Below, one piece after another: positions 46,593-57,800 of a stretch of DNA of 64,000 nt. The stretch's first letter is position 1; each line of letters begins with the position of its first letter. The stretch comes from Alopecurus myosuroides (taxonomy: Eukaryota; Streptophyta; Magnoliopsida; Poales; Poaceae). A program made the position numbers and the translations under genes. The notes beneath the pieces are model-generated. The model saw nothing but the letters and a program-made list of their open reading frames with translations, ran no database searches and was not told where the DNA came from. The DNA is taken from assembly GCA_028641055.1 (NCBI GenBank), contig CM054059.1, forward strand, positions 433,818,167-433,882,166, given 5' to 3'.

Positions 46593-47900
46593 GCATTATG
46601 TACACCCACATTGGTTCTGCATCTTTCTTGGTAAAATGTTCAATGATCTCACTAATTATGTTTTGTGCTTATTAGTATGATGCTACTTTTCTTGTTTTCC
46701 ATTGCTAAACATCTATGCTTGATACATGTGCCAATGATTAAACTGTGCACTCGATCTTGATGAGATGATCGAGCATTTTACCTAGTATTGTGTACAACCA
46801 CATTGGTTCTGCATCTTCCTTGGTAAAATGTTCTACAATCTCATTAATTTTGTTTTGTGCTTATTAGTATGAGGATACTTTTCTTGTTTTCCATTGCTAA
46901 ACATATGTGCTTTAAACGTGTGCCAATGATTAAACTGTGCACTCGATCTTGATAAGATCATCGAGCATTTAGCTAGTGTTGTGTACAACCACATTGGTTC
47001 TACATCTTCCTTGGTAAAATGTTTGATGATCTCATTAATTTTGTTTTGTGCTTATTAGTATGAGGCTACTTTTCTTGTTTTCCATTGCTAAACATATGTG
47101 CTTTATACGTGTGCCAATGATTAAACTGTGCACTCGATATTGATGAGATCATCGAGCATTTACCTAGTGTTGTGTAGAACCACATTGGTTCTGCATCTTC
47201 CTTGGTAAAATGTTCGATGATCTCATTAATTTTGTTTTATGCTTATTAGTATGAGACTACTTTTCTGTTTTCCATTGCTAAACATTTGTGCTTGATACAT
47301 GTGCCAATGATTAAAGTGTGCACTCGATCTTGATGAGATCATCGAGCATTTACCTAGTCTTGTGTACAACCACAATTGTTCTGCATCTTCCTTGGTAAAA
47401 TATTCTACGATCTCATTGCTTTTGTTTTGTGCTTATTAGTATGAGGCTACTTTTCTTGTTTTCCATTGCTAAACATCTGTGCTTTGTACGTGTGCCAATG
47501 ATTAAACTGTGCACTCGATCTTGATGAGATCATCGAGCATTTACCTAGTTTTGTGTACAACCACATTGGTTCTGCATCTTCCTTTGTAAAATTTTCGATG
47601 ATCTCATTAATTTGTTTTGTGCTTATTAGTATGAGACTACTTTTCTTGTTTTCCATTGCTTAACATTTATGCTTGATACATGTGCCAATGATTAAAGTGT
47701 GCACTCGATCTTGATGAGATCATCGAGCATTTACCTAGTGTTGTGACAACCACATTGGTTCTGCATCTTCCTTGGTAAAATGTTCGATGATATCATTAAT
47801 TTTGTTTTGTGCTTGTTAGTATGAGGCTACTTTTCTTGTTTTCCGTTGCTAAATATCTGTACTTTATACGTGTGTCAATTATTAAACTGTGTCTGCCGAT
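46593..47900. repeat. Minisatellite of about 191 bp, about 7 copies
   Basis: GTGCCAATGATTAAA recurs with its CC at 46731, 46923, 47115, 47304, 47495 and 47685, and in variant form at 47875, giving a period of 189-192 bp. Two flavours occur, marked by GATACATGTG and TATACGTGTG just before the phrase, in the order A B B A B A B. Copies are roughly 90% or more alike. Confidence 0.9.
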
Positions 47901-48176
47901 GATTAATATGCAGCAATGTGTCTAGCAGTTCGGCTACTATAGCAAATAGCATGCAGAACAAGTTCGGTTGTGCATCATTTTACTATAGTAGGTAAATCTG
48001 TCAGAATTATTGCGTGTCATTTGTATGTACCATGGTTGGCATTGAGGCTCACTATTACACTTTTATCTGTTTTGTTGCATGTGCCGATGATTAGACTGTG
48101 ATGATGGTTGGCCTTGTAATTGATGATGTGCTAAACATGTATGATGCCCCTTTTTGTAGGGTTTGCGAACCTGTGG
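47901..48176. other. Spacer between two tandem repeats
   Basis: AT-rich sequence, no gene recognised. Confidence 0.4.
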
Positions 48177-48370
48177 TTGTGGCTTTGGATTGGATGGATC
48201 AACAGGAAAAGTGACGTGGAACCTATGCATGTGCCTTTGGTATGGATTGATGACTAGGAAAAGTGACGTGGAACCTGTGGATGTGCCTTTGGAATGGATT
48301 GGTGACTAGGAAAAGTGACGTGGAACCTGTGGATGTGCCTTTGGAATGGATGGATCAGTAGGAAAAAGTG
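48177..48370. repeat. Minisatellite of about 52 bp, about 3.5 copies
   Basis: AGGAAAAGTGACGTGGAACC recurs, with GTGACG at 48211, 48263 and 48315 and a partial copy at 48368. Spacing is 52-53 bp. Confidence 0.9.
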
Positions 48371-48659
48371 ATTTATGATTTGCACCTGTTTAGATGCTGA
48401 GGTGCACCTGTTGTGATGTGAACCCTATCGATGACATGAAACTATTTAGTTTATGATGTGAGCCTGTGGTGGTGATGACGGGTAACCTTTATGATGCTGG
48501 TGTGAACTGGTGTTAATTCTAGTTATTATAAATCTCCTTGTTGTGTCTCTTCTAAGTACGACTGTTAATCATTGATTGTGGTGACTTGTGATTTGTTTCA
48601 GAAAATAGGCTTGTTATTTTTTTGATGATTTGAAAGATTATGTGAATTATTATATTTGG
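48371..48659. other. AT-rich spacer
   Basis: TGATGTGAACCTG-like words recur loosely. No gene recognised. Confidence 0.35.
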
Positions 48660-49035
48660 AGGAAATGACATATTATCCAACAAAAAAGTCAGACTAGACT
48701 GACAGCTAGGACCGTGCAAAAAAACGTTAGGAACAACCGTGAGAGAGCGCGGTCATTGCCGGTCAAAGCAGTCAAACATGGCAGAATGTGTGGGTCCGAT
48801 GAAAATTCGCGACGTTTTACGTGACCAAGCCAGTTTCGTCGAAGGCAACTAGGCTCTTAGTGGGCTACTGGGCCGGAGACGAAAATATGCGACGTAAAAG
48901 TAGCAAAAACTCGGGCAAAACCAGTCTGCAACGGACCAAACCAATACGTCGAGAGCAAACTCCACTTTTCAGCCATCCGCGACGGAAACACGCGACGTTA
49001 TCAAAATGTTCCAGATCGCACGGAATTTGGTAGTG
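48660..49035 (-). mobile_element. CACTA-like terminus, partner end not found
   Basis: The sequence ends at 49035 in CGGAATTTGGTAGTG, which on the other strand is CACTACCAAATTCCG, the form of a CACTA transposon end. The last 250 bp contain repeated GCGACGT / ACGTCG words like subterminal binding sites. The next three bases are ACT, a possible target duplication. I could not find a matching CACTACCAAATT end upstream, so the other terminus is lost or lies outside the window. The gene scraps and minisatellites to its left could be cargo. Confidence 0.4.
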
Positions 49036-49081
49036 ACTAGCTACTTCTATGGACCCATAGTCCAAGGATGAACTACTCACA
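49036..49081. repeat. Flanking repeat, left piece
   Basis: This short piece (ATGGACCCATAGTCCAAGG and on) is continued after the Tekay element at 63553. It is a target repeat into which the element inserted, with 49077-49081 as TSD copy one. Confidence 0.6.
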
Positions 49082-50479
49082 TGTAACATCCAAGTATGAA
49101 AACATCCCTTAGTGGTTCAATTTCTTGTTTATTTTCAAGCAATGCATCATGTCATCATCTCATTGCATTTGTTTTATTTATTTTTTGCATTGTTTTCTTA
49201 ATGAATCAAATCTTGTTTTCACACTTGTCTGTTACAATCTTTCAAATTTGCAAATCCAACAACATCAATTGCTTCCCATTATTTTCATATTGGATCAACT
49301 CTTAATTTGTGGTTTAATTCAATCAATCACTTAATCAACTAATCAATTAATTTCAAATTATTTCCAATTTCAAACCAATCCTCAAAATCTTTAATCTTTG
49401 GAATCAATGAAATTCACCACTAAATTGAACTCATCAAATCACTTTTAAACCCTAAAGAAAACCCTTGAAAATACCTTGTTTTTCTACTATTAACTAATAT
49501 TGGAAATCTTATTTAAATTGGTTCAATTTTTTAAAACAACAAACAAACAATAAATTTTTGGAAAACAAAAACTGCCAAAAGGTTGTATTTCAACTAAGAA
49601 AATTAACCTAGTTTTTATACCAAAAATTTCTTTAAAACAAAACCTTGTTTTGTTTCCTTTTTGATTAACTACAAAAAAAAATCAGTGTACAAAAAAAAAA
49701 AAAAAAAGCAGCAGGGAGGAGAGCAGCAGCAGCTAAGGGCCCAAGCAGCCCAGCCCGTTTTTTTTATTTCTGGCCCGATACCCCTCAGGTCGCTGTCGTC
49801 CTCTTCCCCCCGCTGGCGTCAGCTGTACGAGCTCAGCTCCATCGTCGATCGCCTCCAGGAGCTCCCGATTCGCGCCGTACTGACCCTGATCCTCCATAAA
49901 AACACCGCAGCACCTCCTCCTGCCCCGCAAACCCTAAGCTCCACCCCTCCATCGCCGCCAACCTCCCTTTCCTCTCCCCCAAGCCCTGCCTTTCTCTCTG
50001 AACACCCAAAGCTCTGAACTTCCCGCCGCCGTCCCTCTGAAATCCGGCAACGTGCGCCGTCTCCGATGGCTAAGTTCGAGAGCTAGGCGCGGGAATTGGA
50101 AGCCCGCGGTCCCCTCTACCTCAACGACACCGCCACCTAGCCCTAGCCGCCTCCGATCGCCGCCGCCGTCCACGCCAACCTCGCCGTCGACTTCTGCCCG
50201 TCGCCTGAACCCCTACCTCGAACAGCGAGGTGAGCTCTCTGTTTGCTCCTCCTCCCTCTCGTTACCCTCTGTGCACCAGCCCGTGCACGCACCGCGCACG
50301 CAGCCGCAACCACCAGGAACCGTTTGCTCGAGCACGGGCTCGCCGTCGATCACCGCTGCACCCTGCCGAACTCTGTCCGTGTCGCGGAACAGTTGGTTCG
50401 TCAGTTAAATTCAGAACATGCCCCATCTGAACCTCATCTTGGCCGCGCTGCTGTACCTGACAAGCATTCGGTCATCACC

Positions 50480-50540
50480 CCAGTGGCAACGCCACGGCGC
50501 GCACGCGGAGGAGGCCAGGGTTCGAGCCCTGGCTCTCGCT
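50480..50540 (+). ncRNA. tRNA-like block inside the LTR (also 60630-60690)
   Basis: GGTTCGAGCCC (50519-50529) is a perfect Pol III B box within a CCAGGGTTCGAGCCCTGG hairpin like a T-arm. TGGCAACGCC about 35 bases before is a weak A box. This looks like a tRNA-derived insertion fixed in the LTR family. No complete tRNA is folded here. Confidence 0.35.
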
Positions 50541-51559
50541 CGGGGATTTTTCTCCCAATCTTTTTCGCGCAGTGCTGACAGGGCGGGCCCCCTGTCAGCC
50601 TCTCAGGTGCCACGCGGGCGCGCAGCTGCCCTGGGCCCCTCTGGCAGCGTCGGTGTACGTTCCCAGTGCGTACAAAAAGTTCCAACACGTTTCTGTATTA
50701 TTCAAAATGAATTTAAATTGCAGAAATAATCCCTAAAACTCAAATCTTAATAACTTTTAATCCATAACTCTAAAAAAATAAAGTAATATATGATTTCTGC
50801 CCCAAATTCCATACTCTTGCCAAATAACTTATGTGTATTCTGTTTTGAGTTTTCAAAATTCATTTAAATTTCAAATTCAAATAATTCAAATGCAATTTGA
50901 ATTAATTCATAACTAATTCATACTGTTTTCAAATAATACAAATAAAATATGTTTTTCACACCTTTTTGAATGCTCTATCCAAATATAAATTTTGTTTTCT
51001 GGTTTGAACAATTTAAATTGCCTAAACTATTTAATTCTTGTTTAATTCAATTAAAAATTGTTTAATTTTGTTTAATTCATAAGTAATTAATTCTAAGTCC
51101 AATTTCAAATTGTGAAACATGTAATCCAACTAAAATTTGATAAACTTTTCAAATATAAAATTTGTAATTGGTTTTGCATACTTTAAATTGTTGGAAACAA
51201 TCAATACTTGTTCAACACCATTAAGTACCAATAATTCCAAACTTGTTAATGTTTTCTAAAATGATTAACTATCAATCCAATTGCATTTAACTTGTTATGT
51301 TATAGTTCCTCATCATGCATGCATTATACTAAGTCACTTACACATGATGCTTAGTGATAGAATAATTAATTCAACTCCAAGCATGGGCTTCCATATGCAT
51401 CCTTTTGCATATGGAATCCATTTAAACTTGTGTTTCATGACAAGCAATTTATTTTGGTGCATCTATTAAACATGACATGCATCATCCAATGTTTGTGCAC
51501 CTATGCCATGTATTGATTGCCCGTCTTCCTTCGTTGTTGTTTTGCTTCTTCTCGATTAG

Positions 51560-52926
51560 ACGACGACGTTGGTACCGACGAGCCTTACGACACCGCTACT
51601 CAGGACCTAGCCCAGTACGAGGCTGAGCTGCCAGGCAAGTTATCACTCACATGAATCATTGAGTTCCTTTCCACACTTGTTGTCGATACTATCTTTTGTC
51701 TACTATTGCTAGCCCTATGTATCGTTGCTTGTTCTCCGAACCCATCACATGATACCTTGAGCCATGATATTGCCACCACCTCCCTACCTACAGCCTTTGC
51801 TTGTGCCTGTTACCATCTAGCATGCTTAGGGTTGCTTTTACTCGAGTCTGTTGTCGGTTACTACTTTTACTATCTTATTATCTTGTACCGGGGCTCGTTA
51901 TTAATCAATCAATCCTGTTAATTGCTAATGGTAATAATAATTTGATGATAAGGCACCGGCAGGAGGCCCATGAGTGGTTTTGGAGCCTGCTAGTGTCGAC
52001 CCTAATAGGAAAAGGGTCTTGTCTACTGATCCATGATGAGCGCACTACCCGCATTTGGGAAGCGAGTATGGGCGCCCCCCTCAACTTGACCTGATTCGCA
52101 TCTCGTCCAAATCGCCTCATTTAGTTCGTGTTTTCCATTTGCCGCATGCATGTTTTTGCGAGCCCAGCGCAGGGTGGAACTTTCGTAGTCGGCATATAGG
52201 GGGACACGGTCTTAGAGTGCTATGATGGTCCATTTTCTTCTGGGCTTGATTAGCCGTGCGCCCAAGGTTCTTTGGGCTTGATGCGAGGAAGGGTTGGTTG
52301 TGTAGAGTACCCCGCTTGGTGGAAGTGCATTTCCATCTGGCGGGTTATTCTTGAGTGTACGGCCAAATTGGTGCAACCCTGCAGGGATAATCTTCTCGAG
52401 AAGCCGTGTTTTCCGCGGTTATGGATTACTTGGTGAAAGTACTGGCTAACAAGTACTCAGGACAACTTCAACATAACTATCAATCATGTTTCACCCAATG
52501 ATTAATAACCTGACTAGTAATAGCTTATTCACACAATAACTTGATTCACCTTATTACAACCGTGTGAGTTATCCTCGGATTGCTTCTTTGGATAAGGGGC
52601 GAGATCCAGGATGGGTTTGGTTGAAGTTATCTTTCAGTTGGTTACAATCCTCGATCTTATCTTTTCTGTTAGCCGGAACTTGTAGATCTTTCTGTAGTTG
52701 GTTAGAGCAGCCAGCAGCAACTTTTATATCACCCCTTTTCTTCCGTTGATCCCAAGCATCAAAGCTTGTGTTGACGGGTAATTCCTTGATGAACTGTGAG
52801 TCTTGCTTGCCAGTACTTGGATGTACTGACCCCGTTGGGGCTGTGGTTTACGCAGAGTACTACTACGACTACGATGCTTCCCAGGATGGCTACTTTGTGG
52901 AGTTCGATGACGCTGCAGACGAGTAG
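51560..52926 (+). other. Exon-like acidic coding blocks within the LTR (also 61710-63076)
   Basis: Block one, after TTCTCGATTAG, reads DDDVGTDEPYDTATQDLAQY and ends at CCAG|GCAAGT, a possible GC-type donor. Block two, after GTTTACGCAG (52846-52855), reads EYYYDYDASQDGYFVEFDD and ends in a TAG. Both are open, strongly acidic and flanked by splice-like signals, unlike the surrounding LTR. They may be exons of a small protein, or remnants of captured coding sequence. Function unknown. Confidence 0.35.
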
Positions 52927-53404
52927 TTAGCTGGACCAGGGCAGGATCCAGACCTTCGTGGATGGGCTTCGTTTTCCTTTATGTTCTCAGGCTTCTTAAG
53001 CCATGGATTTGTCTGTACTCAGACCCCTTTGATTGCTTCCGCTGTTGTAATGAATGATATGTTGGGACATGTGTCCTCTGGATGACTGTATTCGATATTC
53101 TCTGCCTTAGTGAAGGCCAGTTGCACTTATTTCATTCTTTTGTGTCTTAGAGACATTCTGTGTTATCATTCGTACCAAACTGTTGACGTACCGTGCGTGT
53201 TTGATTATGAAGTACGTCGACAGTAGTGCCTTTAGGTTCCTAGCGGATAGTTTACCTCGACGGTGGAAGCAGGGCTTGTGTTGTCGCGCATAAGCGCAGG
53301 CCTACCAGGAAGCTGGGACGTGGGAGCAGTTATGCCCCATAATCCAAGCACCTGACTTCCAGTTCGTGCGAGGAGTATCCTCTAGAAACCCAGGGTGCGA
53401 CAAA

Positions 53405-53416
53405 TGGTATCAGAGC
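53405..53416 (+). other. Primer binding site, tRNA-iMet
   Basis: TGGTATCAGAGC two bases after the 5' LTR is complementary to the 3' end of plant initiator tRNA-Met. Confidence 0.95.
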
Positions 53417-53552
53417 CTGTCTGCCTGTAGGATCCCTTTTTACTGGTCGCAGTTGAGTCTAGAAACTATTTTGTAGCTATACAGGAAAAATGAAACGTGA
53501 GAGTAGGAATTCTGCCATTTTTCTTCTTTCCCCACCCACCCACCCTTTTCTG

Positions 53553-54805
53553 GTAAGGAAGTGAAACGTTGTTTTCTGATCTCACCTAAACTTTCAAGTT
53601 AGGGTTTCACGTGTTTTGGGTTATCTGTAGTACCTCAGGACTTTTGGTCTCGTTTTCCCGATGTTGCTTCGATATCATGTTCTTTCAACATCATTGTCGT
53701 CCATTGAACCTTGTTGTTGTTTTCCACATCCCTTTTTCGTTTACCGGAGTCTAATCAAAACCTTCCAAATAATCTGCAGATGGGTCTCAACTACTATCCG
53801 CAGGTGGTTCGCCTGACTCGCTGTGAGAGCACCGCCGGTTTTCCGGAGTTGCTGAGAGACATGGTTACCTTTCTGGGGTTCCATTGGGCACCAGAGTACC
53901 AGGTCTACGAGCATCAACGAGAGTGTGACCAGACTTGCTACCGGGCTATCGTCTACATTCTGTCGGATGATGGCAGGAGCATTGCACACCAGTACGAGGC
54001 AGTAGGGTCCACAGTGGATAAGGCAGTGCAGCAGGCAGCGTACGTGAGTGTCACCGTTCTCCGTGCTGACTACTGGGGGTTTGATAAGTCCAGTTTTCGT
54101 CACATCCCCCGTGGTTACATCACGGCAGCGGGAGCTCACTTCACTATCCACCGCGACATGGATACCTACGAGACTGATAGCTCCAGGCTCCAGGTCACTG
54201 CCCAGTTCGCTAGTCACAGTGATGCCGTTGCTTCCGCACTTTCTCAGGAGTTAGCCTCAGTCAGGGAGCAGCTCCGCCTTGCTCTCACTCGTCTGGCGAC
54301 GTACACCACAGACTTTGTTGGAGACGAGCGCTTCGCACGTGTCGTTCAGCCAGCTGGTCTTCCGTTGCCAGATGCTGGAGGTTACGAGCCGATCAGAGGC
54401 CCACTTCTCGATCTCGGAGCTGGTTACACAGGGATTCCCCGCTTTGGAGCACAGAGATACGACGCTTCCTACTTCACCACACCGAGAGTTGCTCTCAGAG
54501 CAGTTCCTATCTACAGGGATCGTCGTGATACCTACTTCCGTGGGATTCCTCCTCACCGTATCTCTCGTCGTACTACTCACCGCCGTCCTGCGTGATGAGC
54601 ATGGGAGTACCGTTGTATCCATTACTAGCTGTGTCTAGTTTATCCTTTCGTTTTCGAACCATGTATTGGTCTGTTGGATATTCTGATGTATTTGAACATG
54701 TGATGATGTACCTGTTGGTTATCTATTCATGCGTCGGAATAATCTATCTTTCGGTTACCAAGTCTATCCTTTTCTGTTGTTGTGCTAAAATGAATTTCTG
54801 TTCAG
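53553..54805 (+). other. Candidate alternatively spliced leader intron
   Basis: A good donor, TTCTG|GTAAGG, lies at 53553. Two good acceptors follow, each touching a start codon: AATCTGCAG|ATG at 53779 (ORF0) and TTTCTGTTCAG|GATG at 54805 (gag, ATG 54807), the latter after a pyrimidine-rich stretch and CTAAAA branch-like sequence. Using the first would give an ORF0 mRNA, the second a gag-pol mRNA. Unproven without RNA. Confidence 0.5.
53780..54595 (+). CDS. Extra ORF upstream of gag (ORF0), 271 aa
   Basis: The first ATG (53780) begins MGLNYYPQVVRLTRCE. The N-terminal 110 residues have alternating strands and a final helix: YQVYEHQRECDQTCYRAIVY, then HQYEAVGSTVDKAVQQAAY. This order is reminiscent of a double-stranded-RNA-binding or similar alpha-beta fold. 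A central helical segment (LSQELASVREQLRLALTRL) is probably coiled coil. The C-terminus is Arg/Tyr-rich and ends in a basic tail, RISRRTTHRRPA. It lies in sense orientation between the PBS and gag, is fully open and has no gag, pol or envelope features. Extra ORFs in plant gypsy elements are known, but I cannot name this one. A silencing-related or RNA-binding role is only a guess from the fold impression. Confidence 0.7.
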   Translation: MGLNYYPQVVRLTRCESTAGFPELLRDMVTFLGFHWAPEYQVYEHQRECDQTCYRAIVYILSDDGRSIAHQYEAVGSTVDKAVQQAAYVSVTVLRADYWGFDKSSFRHIPRGYITAAGAHFTIHRDMDTYETDSSRLQVTAQFASHSDAVASALSQELASVREQLRLALTRLATYTTDFVGDERFARVVQPAGLPLPDAGGYEPIRGPLLDLGAGYTGIPRFGAQRYDASYFTTPRVALRAVPIYRDRRDTYFRGIPPHRISRRTTHRRPA

Positions 54806-54806
54806 G

Positions 54807-57800
54807 ATGCCTCCAACCAGGAACAACCCGCCTCCGCCACCACCAATGGGGGAGCTGTTGGCTCAGATGACCCAAGTGGTGACACAGATGGCCCAGATCC
54901 AGGCTAACCAGCAACACAACCAGAATGCTCCAAGGGTCACCATCAAGGACTTCCTCAGCTTGGGCCCAAAAGCTTTCGTGGCAACACGTGAGCCCCTGGA
55001 TGCTGATGACTGGATCCGTGACGTAGCAAGAGCTCTGGAGATAGCTCATGTTGCTGAAGAGGATAAGGTCAAGTACGCCACCTACCTACTGAAGGGTCAG
55101 GCAGCTACTTGGTGGGAGAACTACCAGGCCATGAGGGCTGGCTTTCCTATCAACTGGGGATGTTTCAGGGATGCCTTCCTGAAGCACCACATCCCGGATG
55201 GTCTCATGGAAAAGATGCGTGAGGAATTCTGCTCTCTCAGACAGGGCAAGCTGGACGTTCTCGGCTACCAGAACGAGTTCAATCGTCTCGCTCGGTATGC
55301 TGGTGACGAAGTGTCCACCGAAGCCAAGAAGATGGCAAGGTTCCGCCGAGGTTTTAACCCGGAACTGAAGTACGCTCTCACCAACATCAAGTGCAAGGAC
55401 TTCGTCGAGCTTGTGAACACCGCGCTCAATGAGGAGAATGGGCGCAAGGCGTTCGAGGAGTCGCGCAAGCACTCGCGTGAGGGTGGTTCCTCCTCCAACA
55501 TGACCACCCCTCCGCAGAAGCGCCGCATCTGGGTGCCAAATGGTGCTGTCACTCGGGCTCCAAATGCCCAAGCTTCTCCAGGCTTTGGTCCCCGCCCACC
55601 CAACCCATCTCAGATGCAGGGTCAGAGGTTCCCGATGGGGCAGCCAAGGCCAGGTCCTTCTCGTATCGTCACTTGCTACAAGTGCAAGGATACTGGACAT
55701 TATGCTGATAAGTGCACTCAGAAGCAGCTACCCCTACCTCCTCGCCCCAACACCAACCAGGCTATGGTTCGTGCTCCTCCGGCTAAAGCCTTCAACTCCA
55801 ACAATAGGCCTGTCGGGAGGAACGCGAGGGTGAACCATATCAAGGCCGACAAAGCCGAAGAGGCTGCTGACGTCGTTCTCGGTATATTACCCGTAAACTC
55901 TATTCCAGCTAAAGTGTTGTTTGATACTGGAGCATCGCATTCGTTTGTGTCAAAGATCTTTGCTACAACGTACAATTTAGATCTGGTTCCGCTAAGCAAT
56001 CAAATATATGTGCACTCTCCGGGAACTAAAATGATTACTTCCAAGATAAGCTTGGACAATCAGATCCTAATTGGAGGTCGTGTATTCCTTGCTTCACTCA
56101 TGTTGCTGGGAAATTCTGACATTGATGTCATTCTGGGTATGGATTGGTTGAAGACCCACAAAGCTAAAATTGACTGTGCTCAAAAGTCAATAACTCTCTC
56201 CCACACTTCAGGCCAGATAGTCTATTCTCCATATGGAACAACTTCTGCTCAGCTGTTCAGCCTCGATGCCAAACCCCTTCCGGCAATTGAAAATGTTCCG
56301 GTGGTTTGTGAATTCCCTGACGTCTTTCCAGAAGAGTTGCCAGGGATGCCTCCGGACAGAGCAGTTGAGTTCGTGATCGAGCTTGAGCCAGGTACTGCTC
56401 CAATCTCTAAGCATCCATATAAGATAGCTCCTCCTGAACTGAAATTGTTGAAGGAGCAAATCGATATGTATATGGACAAAGGTTTCATTCAGCCTAGTTC
56501 CTCCGCTTGGGGTTGCCCAACTCTGTTTGTTGCCAAGAAGGATCAAACAAAAAGACTCGTGGTTGACTATCGTCCTCTCAACGAGAAAACCATCAAGAAC
56601 AAGTATCCACTTCCTCGTATCGATGATCTTTTTGATCAACTTGCTGGAGCCTCAATATTCTCAAAGTTGGACTTGAGGATGGGGTACCATCAGATAAAGA
56701 TCAGAAAGGAAGATATTCCTAAGACAGCTTTCACCACAAGGTACGGTCTATATGAATACACCGTCATGTCCTTTGGTCTCACCAATGCACCGGCGACCTT
56801 CTCAAGACTCATGAATTCTGTCTTCCATGAATACCTCGACAAGTTCGTTGTGGTATATCTTGATGACATTCTAGTCTACTCAAAATCCGAGGAAGAGCAT
56901 GGAGAACACCTTCGTCTCACTCTCATGAAACTTCGCGAGCATCGTTTGTATGCCAAGTTTTCCAAATGTGAGTTCTGGATTCCAGAAGTTGCATATCTTG
57001 GTCATATCATCTCTGCCAAAGGCATTGCCATTGATCCTGAAAAGGTTAAGGCAATTGTTGATTGGAAACCTCCTAAGACGGTGAAACAAGTTAGAAGCTT
57101 TCTTGGCTTGGCTAGCTATTGCCGTCGTTTCGTTCAAAACTTTTCCAAGATTGCTAAACCTCTCACTGATCTCACAAAGAAGGACAAAAAGTTCGTTTGG
57201 ACTCCACAATGTGATGAGAGTTTCAACCTCCTGAAGACTAAACTCACTTCCACACCTGTTCTAGTTGGCCCCGACACTACCAAACCTTTCCAGATATTCT
57301 GTGATGCATCTCTCCAAGGCTTAGGAGCAGTTCTTATGCAAGAACGTCAAGTTGTGGCTTATGCTTCTCGTCAGTTGAACCCACATGAGCAAAACTATCC
57401 CACACATGATCTTGAACTTGCAGCAGTTGTGTTTGCCCTCAAGAAATGGAGACAATACTTGTTGGGTAACAAAACTGAAATCTTTTCCGATCATAAGAGT
57501 CTGAAATACATCTTCACTCAGCCAGATCTGAATCTCAGGCAAAGGAGATGGATTGAGAAGATTAAAGACTTTGATCTCACCATTTCTTACACTCCAGGCA
57601 AGGCTAATGTTATGGCCTATGCTCTCAGTCGCAAATCCTATTGCAATAATCTCATGATCATGGAAAGCCAACCTCCACTTCATGAAGAATTCCAGAAGCT
57701 GAACCTTGGTCTTGTTCCTGAAGGATACCTTGCTAGCTTGACAGCCAGTCCAACTCTTGAGGACAAGATTCGTTCTGAACAACTTCGTGATAATGAAATC

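Larger units (their letters stand above)
49082..53402 (+). repeat. 5' LTR of the Tekay element
   Basis: 4321 bp. An AT-rich beginning is followed by an A17 run (49692-49708), a GC-rich zone with TATA-like CATAAAAACACC (near 49895), a tRNA-like block (50480-50540), a long AT-rich stretch (50700-51500), and exon-like acidic blocks at 51560-51638 and 52856-52926. Open frames in it recur at a constant offset in the 3' LTR and are not independent genes. Confidence 0.97.

Noticed and set aside
49661..52749. Many open frames of 60-118 codons in the 5' LTR, repeated in the 3' LTR
   Set aside because: They recur only because the LTR is duplicated, overlap each other on both strands and show no protein family likeness. 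Only the two acidic exon-like blocks seemed worth reporting.
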